Assembly (NCBI GenBank): GCA_030844895.1
Contig: CM061233.1
Location: 28,826,310 to 28,890,309, forward strand
Source: Ambrosia x helenae
Lineage: Eukaryota > Streptophyta > Magnoliopsida > Asterales > Asteraceae
Length of the DNA stretch: 64,000 nucleotides
Direction: 5' to 3'
Within the stretch, counting starts at the first letter, position 1. Each line of letters opens with the position of its first letter. The notes under the pieces are model-generated. The model did not search any database, had not been told where the DNA came from, and saw nothing but the letters and a program-made list of their open reading frames with translations. The position numbers were made by a program, and so were the translations under genes. Below, one piece after another: positions 24,431 to 36,815 of the stretch.

Positions 24431-26744
24431 TTGATAATATGTATATGTAATCAATCAAGTATTAAGTATAGAATGCGAGTTGTTATAGAGTTGCCCTATA
24501 CAAGGTTAATGACTCTAGGTGTGTTTATAGCAAATAGTTTATATTCCATGTTTTCAAGTATCATGAGTAATCAAATGTTCAGGTAGATAATCGAATCCTT
24601 ATGTATAATAAAAATCAAGTTTCATGCAACAAGCAATCATGATTTAAATAATAATAATAATAATAATAATAATAATCAGTACCAAACTTTCAATGGTTTG
24701 TTTATCGTGAAAATCAAGTTCATGTTCGAAAAGGCGAAGATTATACATTTAATCATTGAGAGAATGATTAAAGTCCATAGTAATCAAGTTGCATAGAATA
24801 GTGGATGTAAAAATAGTTAATAAAAGTTAGTTTATAGATCAAGAAAAGGAAGAAGGTAGTCAGACATGTTCTAGATAAATTAAAAATGTGGATATTCAAC
24901 CTGGATTGAGGCAAATGAGGTTGCGGGCTGTGATCAGAATAGGATTTCATTCTTTATTTAAAGACGATTTTTAGATAACTCCAACGTGATTGATTTATTG
25001 AGGTGCAACCAATCGAGCAGAGTTGTATGTTTCAAGAAGTCAAGAGATTTTCGAAGTTTAATTGAGCAACGGGTACAAAAACCCTCATCGTTTGTTTGAA
25101 AAAAAAAATTATTTGAGTAAGTATGCAAGTCAAAATGCAATTAAAAATAAAAATGGGGGGGGGGGGTAGGTTTGTATAATTAGATGAGATTTCGTAAAAT
25201 AAAAAAAAATAATAATAGTGGTGGTTTGTAGAGTAGGTGGAAATTTCGATGAAAACAGTAGTTGGTGGTTTTGGAATAAGGGTCATCCTTGTACAAAAAT
25301 TTGGGTATGGACATTTTGGACTAAATCAATAGTTTTTCAATTTAATAAGGTTCAAGTATTTGAAGTTTAATCAATAGGTTTTCAAATAAAAGGAACATAA
25401 AAACTAAGGAGATCATGAAGCATAGGTAATTAGATAGCGCGTTGTAACAAATACGGAGTGAACCATGAGGTTCGAATCAATGTTTATAATCAAACGTATG
25501 AAAGAATATGGAATCCTTACAAAGTAAAGCATGATTGTGATAAACGCAGGGTCGTAAAAGTTCAAACCGGTTTAAAACAAATATGAATCAATGGAGAATT
25601 CGAAGGGTTAAATTTTCCCATGGTTGGAAATATTTTACTTTCAAAATTGGTTTTCGGCGAAAGCAAGGATGGCTAATTTTTTTTTTTTTTTTTGTAGATA
25701 GTACAAACTAATTGGATTTAGAATAGGATATTTCAGTGAATCAAAGATTTCAAACACGATGACGGGTTTCAAAAATCAAGATTTTGTTCAGACGTTTTAT
25801 ATAATAGGCTTCGAGTAATCCATAAAAGAAGTGATTCTTAATAGATTAAAACATTTTTATCGAAAATCATTTGTTACGCCAATAATTGTTCAATAAAAAT
25901 TTGAAATTTAGAAAATAAGTTTGTGGAAATAAAAGACTCTTTAGAAAAAAAATATATTTATTTGTTATAGTTTGTGAAATTCCCAAGTGATGAAAGTTTG
26001 ACAAAATTCAGTATTCTTTAGCTTTGGTGCTACAGTATCTCCTATACACAGATTATAAGGTTACAGTTTAAACAAGGATTTTAAAATCTCGAATGTGATG
26101 AAATTTTATGGTTGATGGTATCTTCAAAATATACATATATATATATATATACACATAAATAAAAATGTAGGGGGGGGGGAGTTTAAAATAAAATTGGCCA
26201 GAAACATCAAAGATAATAGATTTATGTATGATGTAAAGGGAAACATATGATTTGGGTTAGATGTTAAAAATAATTAGACTTATGGGTAATATTATAAGTT
26301 TGTAAAATGAATTAGGATTGTGAAACCCAGAAATGATTCATGAAGTTTAAGCTAATGAGGGAATTATATAAGAAGAAAATATATTTGAATTGTAAAAATT
26401 TTGAGGTTCAAAACTTAGATTTTATACGGGAGTGAGAGGGTATAAATGAAAATGAAACACAAAGTTTGTAAATATCTAACCCCGAATAAACGAAAATGTT
26501 GGCTTATCAAAACAGATCAGGTCTAAGCCCAACGAATTTGCCCTAATAATCTAGAAGTACGTTAGGATTGTAGCAAGTAAGTGAAAGAGAGTAGACAAGA
26601 TCAAGTTAGGCTAAGAATAAGGATGAGGATAGGGATAGAGATAAGGATAAGGTAGAGCTACAAGTAATTGAAGCAAGTACTGGTTAAAGTCCTAAGGTTA
26701 TAGACTAGATTATTTTTCTAATAACCTAATTCCCTATAACCATG

Positions 26745-26756
26745 GCTCTGATACCA
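26745..26756 (-). promoter_or_regulatory. tRNA primer binding site of level A
   Basis: On the - strand it reads TGGTATCAGAGC, complementary to initiator-Met tRNA. It lies three bases inside the LTR that begins at 26760. Confidence 0.9.
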
Positions 26757-26759
26757 ATC

Positions 26760-28562
26760 TGTAACACCCCAACCGATGGCGGAAACATCGGGATGTCACG
26801 TATTGATGATTGTTCAGTAGCTCATGGTAAATAATAAGTTTCAATAAATGATTTAAATAAATTACATACAATTGTTCTAAGAATTTGTACATCAAAATGA
26901 AAAAAATACTAGCTACGCATCTTCAAGCATTAACTCTAATCTTTGAGCAAGCTATAACCTGAAACATGTTAAGTTTGAAAATATTTTGGGTCAACAAAAG
27001 TTGGTGAGAATTACATAGGTTTTGATAATCGAATAAAGCTTGTACAATTCAAGTGTCATGGCAAGTCTAGTCCATATGTGAAAACATACTAGCAGTAAAT
27101 CGAGTGCATAATCAACCCTTGTGACTAGAATATTGTGGTCCATCCCATACGCTCATGGTTCACTCGATTATGTTATGTGTTCGATAACAATCACCCACGC
27201 TACCTATGTAGGAGGTACACGTATCCGGGTGGGATTGTCAGTCCAATAGATCTATCATTGTATATCGTCGGCTGATCAATGTTAATGATTATGCTAGAAT
27301 ATTGTGCTTGCCCTAGTAATGTTTAAGACATAATGCAACATAGAATAACACATAGACACTTATGATTGAATTGTAAATTGAATGTTGTAACATGTTTCAC
27401 CCCAAAATAGTGAATGAAAAAAGGGGCTATGTAAAACTCACCCTGTTTGCTAGACTTGCATAAGCTTAAAATGTTGCAAAGAAAAGTAGGCAGGATCCCA
27501 ATGTATTATCCTATTCAATAATAGATAGTTTAGTTTGATACCTACTTGAGTCTATATTGCCTAGATCTAAGGCATTTTAGGGTATCCTAGAATAGAATTG
27601 GGGAAATTTAGGTTTCCAAATACATGTGGAATGGTTAAGAATGATTGTTTTTAAATAAGATGATGATTAGATGCAATTACGTATTCACAAATGACACAAT
27701 ATAAGTAATAGAGTTTTGGAATATTTTCTATGTATCAAATAAGAATAATTAGATTATGAAATAATAATGTAATAGTACTACTGATCAAATATTATTTGGA
27801 TAGATAAATGAATATGACAGAAGACTATTTGGTAAAAAGATTTTGAAAAAAAAAATTATAATAATAAATAAACAACTAAGTATTATTTATCTATGTAAAA
27901 TAAAAGAACGTTGTAACATTAGAGTTGTTTTTTTTAGATGCTAACTAATTTGAAATTGCTAAATACAATTATGGAATTATATTCGATTTGAATACAACTA
28001 ATAAAAAAATAATAAAAACAATGAGGTCGGGTGGAGTCAAACCCGTGACCTGTCATTGTAAGCCATCAACAATTTAACCAATAGACCAAAAAAAAAAAAA
28101 AAATTCTCTAAAAGCTTATACTTTGTTTTTCCCTAATTAACACTAGGATCCCTATAACCAAAATCCATATAATTGGAGTCTGATTGTATAAAGAATGCCA
28201 AAAATACGTTAGGGCTTTAGCTAACTCCCTAATATTAACCAAAAAGAACATAATCAATTACCGAAACCGAGTGCAACGAATGAGAATTGAAGCACCGTGC
28301 CCGACGATCCGGCGAAGGTGCAATCTAACGCAGATTTAGTTTTCTTTTTTTTGCCGCAATAGGTTGATTGAATACGTGCAGAATGTGTCGCAAGAGGGCA
28401 TGGGAGGTGTATGTGTATAGGAACGATACGGTCAATATTGGTTGAAAACATTCTCCATATATACCATGGTTGATTGATTAAATGTGTGGAGAGATTTGTG
28501 CTTTAGAATAATAGCAGTTTTGACCATTTATTATTTACATTTTTTTTATTCAAAAACATATT

Positions 28563-28611
<49 letters not shown>
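26760..28611 (-). repeat. 5' LTR of level A, first part
   Basis: It matches 21208-23060 with scattered single-base differences. It stops inside the ATT microsatellite where level B is inserted; the last ATTAT (28607-28611) is the duplicated target. The LTR resumes at 48436. Confidence 0.92.
28024..28087 (-). other. tRNA-like segment inside the level A LTR (copy 2)
   Basis: It is the same as 22470-22534 apart from neighbouring A-run length. Its conservation in both LTRs only shows that it was part of the LTR at insertion time. Confidence 0.4.
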
Positions 28612-28612
<1 letters not shown>

Positions 28613-28656
28613 GATGTATTGTAAAATACATCTATTTCTACTATATAGTTTGTATA

Positions 28657-31600
28657 TGTCACACCCCGACTTTTCCCTTGTCGGATGCGACGTTTGGTGC
28701 CTTTGCCAGCGCAGCGGAAAGTTGCATCTAAGACTCTTATTTCCTGAACGCCATTGCTAACCCTCTAGGATCCCCGATCCCAATACGTCGACTACTCCAA
28801 CCGTGCCGTTACCAAAGTTTAAACCTGAAAGACATACTTAAAAAGTCAACATAAAGCTGGTGAGTTCATAAGTTTTCTTTTGTAATAGAGTTGTTGTAAG
28901 TTCGGAAAGATCATATCTGTTACTACTATGTTATGAGAACGTTAGCTAGACGTTAAGTGTTTTTACTACTACGGTTGGGAACCCATTACTAAACCGGTAT
29001 AAGTGTTGAAGCCAGCCCAGACGGACGGGATTACCGATGCCTCGGCAACCCCAAAGTGTTAGAGACAATATGCACCCGCCCGGCTCCCAGCCGTCGGGTG
29101 GGGTTTGTAAGGCCCAATAGATCTATCCACATTTCCCTCGTTGTGCATCCCCGCACATTCATGGTTTCCCCCTGGGACTTTCCGTAAAAGCCGTATAGTA
29201 ACATAAAGTGTCCATAGTATAACATGATCTTTAAAACAATGTAAGTAGTACGCATGTTTCTTCCCCGAATGTAAAACCAGTAAAAGCAGGGTCGTGACAC
29301 TCACGCACCCATTTCATTTTTCAAAAACTTGTTCGTTTGGAATTCCTCGGGTTTTCATAAAAGATGCATGTCTTCCACCCCGAAAACATTTATAAAACGG
29401 TAAAAAGTGGGGTCATGAACTCACCTCAATTTCCATGCTAAGCTAGCAAACAAGCCCGAAGCTTTGACCGACTTCCTTGTGCCCTAATACAACAAAGGAC
29501 ACCTTAAAGTCTATCACATATAAACCTAGCCTATTATCCGGCTAAAAGATAGTTTATCCAACTATCTAGACTCGTGTGTAACTCGAGTACTAATATGCCT
29601 TAACTCGACGAACCGATCGTGACTTATCTTACTTATGCGTCAACACACGACATAGTACCCAAGTTGCGCACTTGTCACTATTCGTGTGTACACCACGTTG
29701 GACTAATATTACGAAACGTATAACTTATCCCGAGCCATAGCTCGTCTTATAATTATATTTTAGGAAAATATTCTTTGATGAAAATATAAGTATAGTTATT
29801 TAAAATCGATTAATAACAATATCGCTTCTTTTCCAATCTTTAAAGGTTTCAAAATATTAACTTTTTGTATAATTCTTTTCTCCAATACGCTGAGCGTTTT
29901 GTAATTCAAAATCGTTAAAATAGAAATGTTTTAGTTACTAAAATCTTTAAAGGTTGACGCAATTGACGCTCAGTAAATAATATGCATTTGTTTTGGAAAT
30001 AGCGTTCGACGTTTTTCTTTAAATGTTGCAAGAAATCACTTGTCGAGAACCTTTTTGCGATATTGTAGAAAACTACATTTGTCAAAATACTTGAAGGTTG
30101 TTTATAATGAAATATACAAGAAATATCGCCTTCGTTTATGCTTATAAATTTTATAAAATTTCGGCAGAGTTTCCTCTGTTTTCGTACAAACCAGGCAACA
30201 CAAGTCGCCTACAATTTTCCCAAAAATCAATATCCAATACAAGACTTTATACGCTACGACAACTTTTGTAAATATACATATTTACATAAGTATTCATATT
30301 TATATAAATATACTTGTATGCAAATGGTCCAACAATTTTAGTCCGACGACAAAACACAAGTCACGTTTTAATATCCAAGTTTTCGTTTATCTTCGTAAAT
30401 GGTTCGTCGCGAGTTAACACATCTTATTCGTTTATATTTATAATATGTTTTATAAATACAAGTTCAAAATATAACAATTAAATTATACCGAATCGCATAC
30501 GTGAGACCCGACACGCCACTTTATCTCGGATGATGTGTAGACAGAAGCCGAGTCTGACCCGTTGACTGCGCATTTGACCGAACCAGTATGTTTGACCAGA
30601 TCTGACCCGGGTTTGACTGAGTTGACCAGTTGTTGACCGAGTTAACTCAGTTTGACCAGATCTGAAACGAGTCCGGATCTGAGTTGGAACCAGACCCGAA
30701 CCACAACCTTAACCCAATTGGACTTGACCCGAGTGACCCGAACCACAGCCACAATCACGAGATAAACTCGAGCCAAGATCTGACCCGAGGCAAACCCGCG
30801 ACAAGAAATCAACCTGGAACCGAACCATGACCCGAGCACCAAAACAGACCCGAAATAACTCCTAGATCGGACCACCACATGACCACCGAGAACCTTAACC
30901 ACCATCCAACCCAACCCGACCCTACCGTGAACCATAGCCACCACGGGACCACCACCTGCTCCGAACCCAACCAAGCTCGCGTTCACCGCCAAGAACCCCA
31001 AACCAACCCGGACCAAAACCAAACCATATACCCGAACAAACCATCTCCCTGTGATGCCTTAAACCTCCATATCTGACCCACTCCTAAACCACCGGTTGGA
31101 CCACCTACACCACCACAATCGGCCCCCTTTTCCGCCGACAACCACCGTCGCAGACCACCATCACGAAAGCCCATCTGACCCGAGTCTCTGCTGCACCCCA
31201 ACCCCTAACACGACCAGTCCTCAGCCTGATTTGCGCTCAAAAACACGCGCCGCCCCTGCTCCCTTGAACCACCACCGTCTCAGCCCTAATTGGGCTTTAA
31301 AAGGCCACCGCCGCCGCCACCTGTAACCATGGTGGTTGGCCGGCTTGTTTTTGAGGAGAAGGAGAGAGAGATGCGGGATGGGTTGTGAGAGAGAGACTGA
31401 ACGAGAGAGAGAGAGGTGAGGGAGAGAGTTTTAGAGAGAGAGTAGAGAGAGAGAGAGATTGCAGAGATTTGAGGGGGGGGGGGGTGTTTGGCCGCGGGTA
31501 TCAAATGGAGGAAGAAGAAGATAAGGTTGCTTTTATAGCTAGGGTTGGTAGGTAGGTGAGGTATACCGCGTATCGAACCCGTACAAACGTAAAACGTCTC

Positions 31601-31868
31601 GGTTTTATCTTAGGCCCGCTAATAAATTATAAAAAGTAGTCGGTTTTGTTCGAAATGCAAAACCGAGCATAGATATAAATATTTTTGATGCCCGACGCGT
31701 GTTTTCAGAACACGCGTTTAAATCGCGTTAATTTAACCGGTCACAGTTTCGATTGTAAAAACGGTCAGTAAACTTCCGAAACTCAATAATTAACAATATT
31801 TAAAATAAATATTTAATTTTAATAATAAAAATCACGTCGGTGTAGATCGGAAGTTCCCGGGTGTCACA
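28657..31868 (-). repeat. Level C LTR 1 (3' terminal LTR)
   Basis: It is 3,212 bp from TGTCACACCCC to GGGTGTCACA. Read on -: U3 from 31868, hairpins at 31695-31717 and 31640-31666, TATAAAAG at about 31537-31530, then a CT-rich leader, a GGT-rich stretch (31300-30700) and a cluster of TTGAC motifs (30562-30656), which on the - strand read GTCAA. It differs from other copies by an extra T near 28961 and by a 12-base G run. No real gene is seen; the short open frames here are repeated in each LTR and carry no recognisable domain. Confidence 0.93.
31640..31717 (-). promoter_or_regulatory. Two perfect hairpins upstream of the LTR TATA box (level C)
   Basis: ACGCGTGTT/AACACGCGT (31695-31703 and 31709-31717, 5-base loop) and TCGGTTTTG/CAAAACCGA (31640-31648 and 31658-31666) lie 100-190 bp upstream, in the - direction, of the TATAAAAG at about 31537. 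Both are conserved in all four LTRs. They could be protein-binding palindromes or RNA structures; function is unknown. Confidence 0.6.
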
Positions 31869-33605
31869 TCCTCCCCATGTTACAGAAATTTTGTCCTCAA
31901 AATTTGAGGTAGGATATCATCCAAGAATCAATGGTAGTACGACAAAAATAGTCAACGGACTTGCCGGTACAAATGGCACGAGATGAATTTCCATAATCAA
32001 CTGAATGCAAAGTGTAAACAATAATTCTGTCAACAAATACTATTGGCGCACCTCAAACGAAGCAACCAGTGCACCAACTTTTTCATTACACACCACAAGG
32101 TGCGTCTGCATTTAAGGCAATAACAAACAAGTTGATGAAAGTGAGACATGTCAATAAAAATTCATTCATTATTCCAAGTCGATTGAATATTCACCGCAAG
32201 GTGCTGTATCAAATTCCAACAATTCGATTCAACTGAAATGTCGACTTTAAAGAAACTCATCGACAAAGTATCAAGGATTCATTGCCCACAATGGCCTGAC
32301 ACATCAAGATTAGAAAACAAGCATTACGAGCAACGTAATGATAAAACAAATCACTAATGAAACAATTGTTTGATGCGAAGCCCTACAATGGACCTTCACA
32401 GGTTTAAAGAATTCAAACATATAACAATTGACACGTGTACAAAGGTCGTGTCTAATTTGGTGAAAAGAATAAGGAATCAACAAAAATTAAATTCCTTTAT
32501 AATTGAATGTCGAAGGCCACAAATACAAAAGAAGAGAGATGTAAATCATACTCAAAAGACATGAACCTTAGAAGCTCAAGAAACAAGATCATCAAGATCT
32601 TAAACTGGTTTAAGAAAGCAAGGTCGCGAGTGACACGAACAGGGGAGAATCGACAATCACGTGCGTGACAACAAAAGAATGAAACACCCTTACCCATTAT
32701 TTATATATATAAATATATATACAACAACACATAGGATACCCTCATGATAGAATTTCTTAGAACTATCAGGTGCCTGTAAATTTGCAATAACGTGACGTCT
32801 ACGTTATCAAAAATTTACCTCACCAGATCATCCTATTAACCTCCATCATAAGTTGTATCACGAGCACTCGTCACATTCATATCATAACACGTATATATAA
32901 TATGATATAATACAATATTCGTCATGTGCGCCACCTTTCCGAGTGCTCTTCCCGTCCGCATTCCCGCTTCACAGCATCATCAGCAAAACGAGGTGCCTCA
33001 TCAAGACGCCTTCGGCCCAAACCGACCTTGATGACACAGCATACTCCGAACCCGGGATGCGAAACCGCAGATGCTACAAAAATCCCTTAGCCAACTTGTC
33101 CAACTAGCGTGACACGTGTGAGTGTTGAAGATACGTCCAAGCTTGAGTCGACAACCATTGGCGATACGTATTATATATATTTTACATAACTACACATAAT
33201 ATACAAACAAGTAGATTGTTCCTCATACCAAGAAACAATGACTCAGCTAACTCTATGTGAATAACCGCTCTGAAGTCTAAAACGATGACTCGCCAGTCAC
33301 CAGTGAGGTATGCCTAACCACCACGTGTTATTATCCTTTCTATATACCACTATAGAAAATACCGACTTCCTATTCACATAAGAAAATAATCGTTCCTTGC
33401 GCCGAAGGAATGTACGCTGAGCTAGTGTGATACACTAATAGTCACGCAACTGATTTGGCAACGGTTGGAATTTCAGTTCCTAGGCGTTCACGCTAAATAT
33501 CATGTCTTAGAAATTTTGGTCCCTACTTCAAAACAAACTCAGGTTAAAGCCTAGATATCTACCTAGACACCTAATTCGCTAAAACCTATGGCTCTGATAC
33601 CAAAC
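31869..33605 (-). other. Level C internal domain 1 (non-coding)
   Basis: It is 1,737 bp. The polypurine tract (GGGGAGGA on -) lies at 31869-31877 and the primer binding site (TGGTATCAGAGC on -) at 33591-33602. No gag or pol is seen; the longest open frames are 64-66 codons without a domain. Confidence 0.9.
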
Positions 33606-36600
33606 TGTCACACCCCGACTTTTCCCTTGTCGGATGCGACGTTTGGTGCCTTTGCCAGCGCAGCGGAAAGTTGCATCTAAGACTCTTATTTCCTGAACGC
33701 CATTGCTAACCCTCTAGGATCCCCGATCCCAATACGTCGACTACTCCAACCGTGCCGTTACCAAAGTTTAAACCTGAAAGACATACTTAAAAAGTCAACA
33801 TAAAGCTGGTGAGTTCATAAGTTTTCTTTTGTAATAGAGTTGTTGTAAGTTCGGAAAGATCATATCTGTTACTACTATGTTATGAGAACGTTAGCTAGAC
33901 GTTAAGTGTTTTACTACTACGGTTGGGAACCCATTACTAAACCGGTATAAGTGTTGAAGCCAGCCCAGACGGACGGGATTACCGATGCCTCGGCAACCCC
34001 AAAGTGTTAGAGACAATATGCACCCGCCCGGCTCCCAGCCGTCGGGTGGGGTTTGTAAGGCCCAATAGATCTATCCACATTTCCCTCGTTGTGCATCCCC
34101 GCACATTCATGGTTTCCCCCTGGGACTTTCCGTAAAAGCCGTATAGTAACATAAAGTGTCCATAGTATAACATGATCTTTAAAACAATGTAAGTAGTACG
34201 CATGTTTCTTCCCCGAATGTAAAACCAGTAAAAGCAGGGTCGTGACACTCACGCACCCATTTCATTTTTCAAAAACTTGTTCGTTTGGAATTCCTCGGGT
34301 TTTCATAAAAGATGCATGTCTTCCACCCCGAAAACATTTATAAAACGGTAAAAAGTGGGGTCATGAACTCACCTCAATTTCCATGCTAAGCTAGCAAACA
34401 AGCCCGAAGCTTTGACCGACTTCCTTGTGCCCTAATACAACAAAGGACACCTTAAAGTCTATCACATATAAACCTAGCCTATTATCCGGCTAAAAGATAG
34501 TTTATCCAACTATCTAGACTCGTGTGTAACTCGAGTACTAATATGCCTTAACTCGACGAACCGATCGTGACTTATCTTACTTATGCGTCAACACACGACA
34601 TAGTACCCAAGTTGCGCACTTGTCACTATTCGTGTGTACACCACGTTGGACTAATATTACGAAACGTATAACTTATCCCGAGCCATAGCTCGTCTTATAA
34701 TTATATTTTAGGAAAATATTCTTTGATGAAAATATAAGTATAGTTATTTAAAATCGATTAATAACAATATCGCTTCTTTTCCAATCTTTAAAGGTTTCAA
34801 AATATTAACTTTTTGTATAATTCTTTTCTCCAATACGCTGAGCGTTTTGTAATTCAAAATCGTTAAAATAGAAATGTTTTAGTTACTAAAATCTTTAAAG
34901 GTTGACGCAATTGACGCTCAGTAAATAATATGCATTTGTTTTGGAAATAGCGTTCGACGTTTTTCTTTAAATGTTGCAAGAAATCACTTGTCGAGAACCT
35001 TTTTGCGATATTGTAGAAAACTACATTTGTCAAAATACTTGAAGGTTGTTTATAATGAAATATACAAGAAATATCGCCTTCGTTTATGCTTATAAATTTT
35101 ATAAAATTTCGGCAGAGTTTCCTCTGTTTTCGTACAAACCAGGCAACACAAGTCGCCTACAATTTTCCCAAAAATCAATATCCAATACAAGACTTTATAC
35201 GCTACGACAACTTTTGTAAATATACATATTTACATAAGTATTCATATTTATATAAATATACTTGTATGCAAATGGTCCAACAATTTTAGTCCGACGACAA
35301 AACACAAGTCACGTTTTAATATCCAAGTTTTCGTTTATCTTCGTAAATGGTTCGTCGCGAGTTAACACATCTTATTCGTTTATATTTATAATATGTTTTA
35401 TAAATACAAGTTCAAAATATAACAATTAAATTATACCGAATCGCATACGTGAGACCCGACACGCCACTTTATCTCGGATGATGTGTAGACAGAAGCCGAG
35501 TCTGACCCGTTGACTGCGCATTTGACCGAACCAGTATGTTTGACCAGATCTGACCCGGGTTTGACTGAGTTGACCAGTTGTTGACCGAGTTAACTCAGTT
35601 TGACCAGATCTGAAACGAGTCCGGATCTGAGTTGGAACCAGACCCGAACCACAACCTTAACCCAATTGGACTTGACCCGAGTGACCCGAACCACAGCCAC
35701 AATCACGAGATAAACTCGAGCCAAGATCTGACCCGAGGCAAACCCGCGACAAGAAATCAACCTGGAACCGAACCATGACCCGAGCACCAAAACAGACCCG
35801 AAATAACTCCTAGATCGGACCACCACATGACCACCGAGAACCTTAACCACCATCCAACCCAACCCGACCCTACCGTGAACCATAGCCACCACGGGACCAC
35901 CACCTGCTCCGAACCCAACCAAGCTCGCGTTCACCGCCAAGAACCCCAAACCAACCCGGACCAAAACCAAACCATATACCCGAACAAACCATCTCCCTGT
36001 GATGCCTTAAACCTCCATATCTGACCCACTCCTAAACCACCGGTTGGACCACCTACACCACCACAATCGGCCCCCTTTTCCGCCGACAACCACCGTCGCA
36101 GACCACCATCACGAAAGCCCATCTGACCCGAGTCTCTGCTGCACCCCAACCCCTAACACGACCAGTCCTCAGCCTGATTTGCGCTCAAAAACACGCGCCG
36201 CCCCTGCTCCCTTGAACCACCACCGTCTCAGCCCTAATTGGGCTTTAAAAGGCCACCGCCGCCGCCACCTGTAACCATGGTGGTTGGCCGGCTTGTTTTT
36301 GAGGAGAAGGAGAGAGAGATGCGGGATGGGTTGTGAGAGAGAGACTGAACGAGAGAGAGAGAGGTGAGGGAGAGAGTTTTAGAGAGAGAGTAGAGAGAGA
36401 GAGAGATTGCAGAGATTTGAGGGGGGGGGGGTGTTTGGCCGCGGGTATCAAATGGAGGAAGAAGAAGATAAGGTTGCTTTTATAGCTAGGGTTGGTAGGT
36501 AGGTGAGGTATACCGCGTATCGAACCCGTACAAACGTAAAACGTCTCGGTTTTATCTTAGGCCCGCTAATAAATTATAAAAAGTAGTCGGTTTTGTTCGA

Positions 36601-36815
36601 AATGCAAAACCGAGCATAGATATAAATATTTTTGATGCCCGACGCGTGTTTTCAGAACACGCGTTTAAATCGCGTTAATTTAACCGGTCACAGTTTCGAT
36701 TGTAAAAACGGTCAGTAAACTTCCGAAACTCAATAATTAACAATATTTAAAATAAATATTTAATTTTAATAATAAAAATCACGTCGGTGTAGATCGGAAG
36801 TTCCCGGGTGTCACA
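33606..36815 (-). repeat. Level C LTR 2
   Basis: It is 3,210 bp and nearly identical to LTR 1, with an 11-base G run and no substitutions that I could spot. It is an inner LTR of the array. Confidence 0.93.

Larger units (their letters stand above)
23146..26759 (-). other. Internal domain of level A (non-coding)
   Basis: This is 3.6 kb between the two LTRs, AT-rich, with no retroelement protein in any frame. It contains a Helitron (23875-24430), an AAT microsatellite near 24648-24676, a G run near 25155-25166 and an AT repeat near 26135-26160. Confidence 0.85.

Noticed and set aside
29031..29304. Overlapping frames of 81-95 codons on - in each level C LTR
   Set aside because: Two frames overlap in the same DNA and a one-base A-run change near 39171 alters one of them, so neither looks protected.
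30642..31022. A 126-codon open frame on - repeated in every level C LTR, plus companions on + at 30879 and 31096
   Set aside because: They lie in LTR sequence, are GC-rich strand shadows of each other and match no retroelement or host domain; repetition comes from the array, not from selection.
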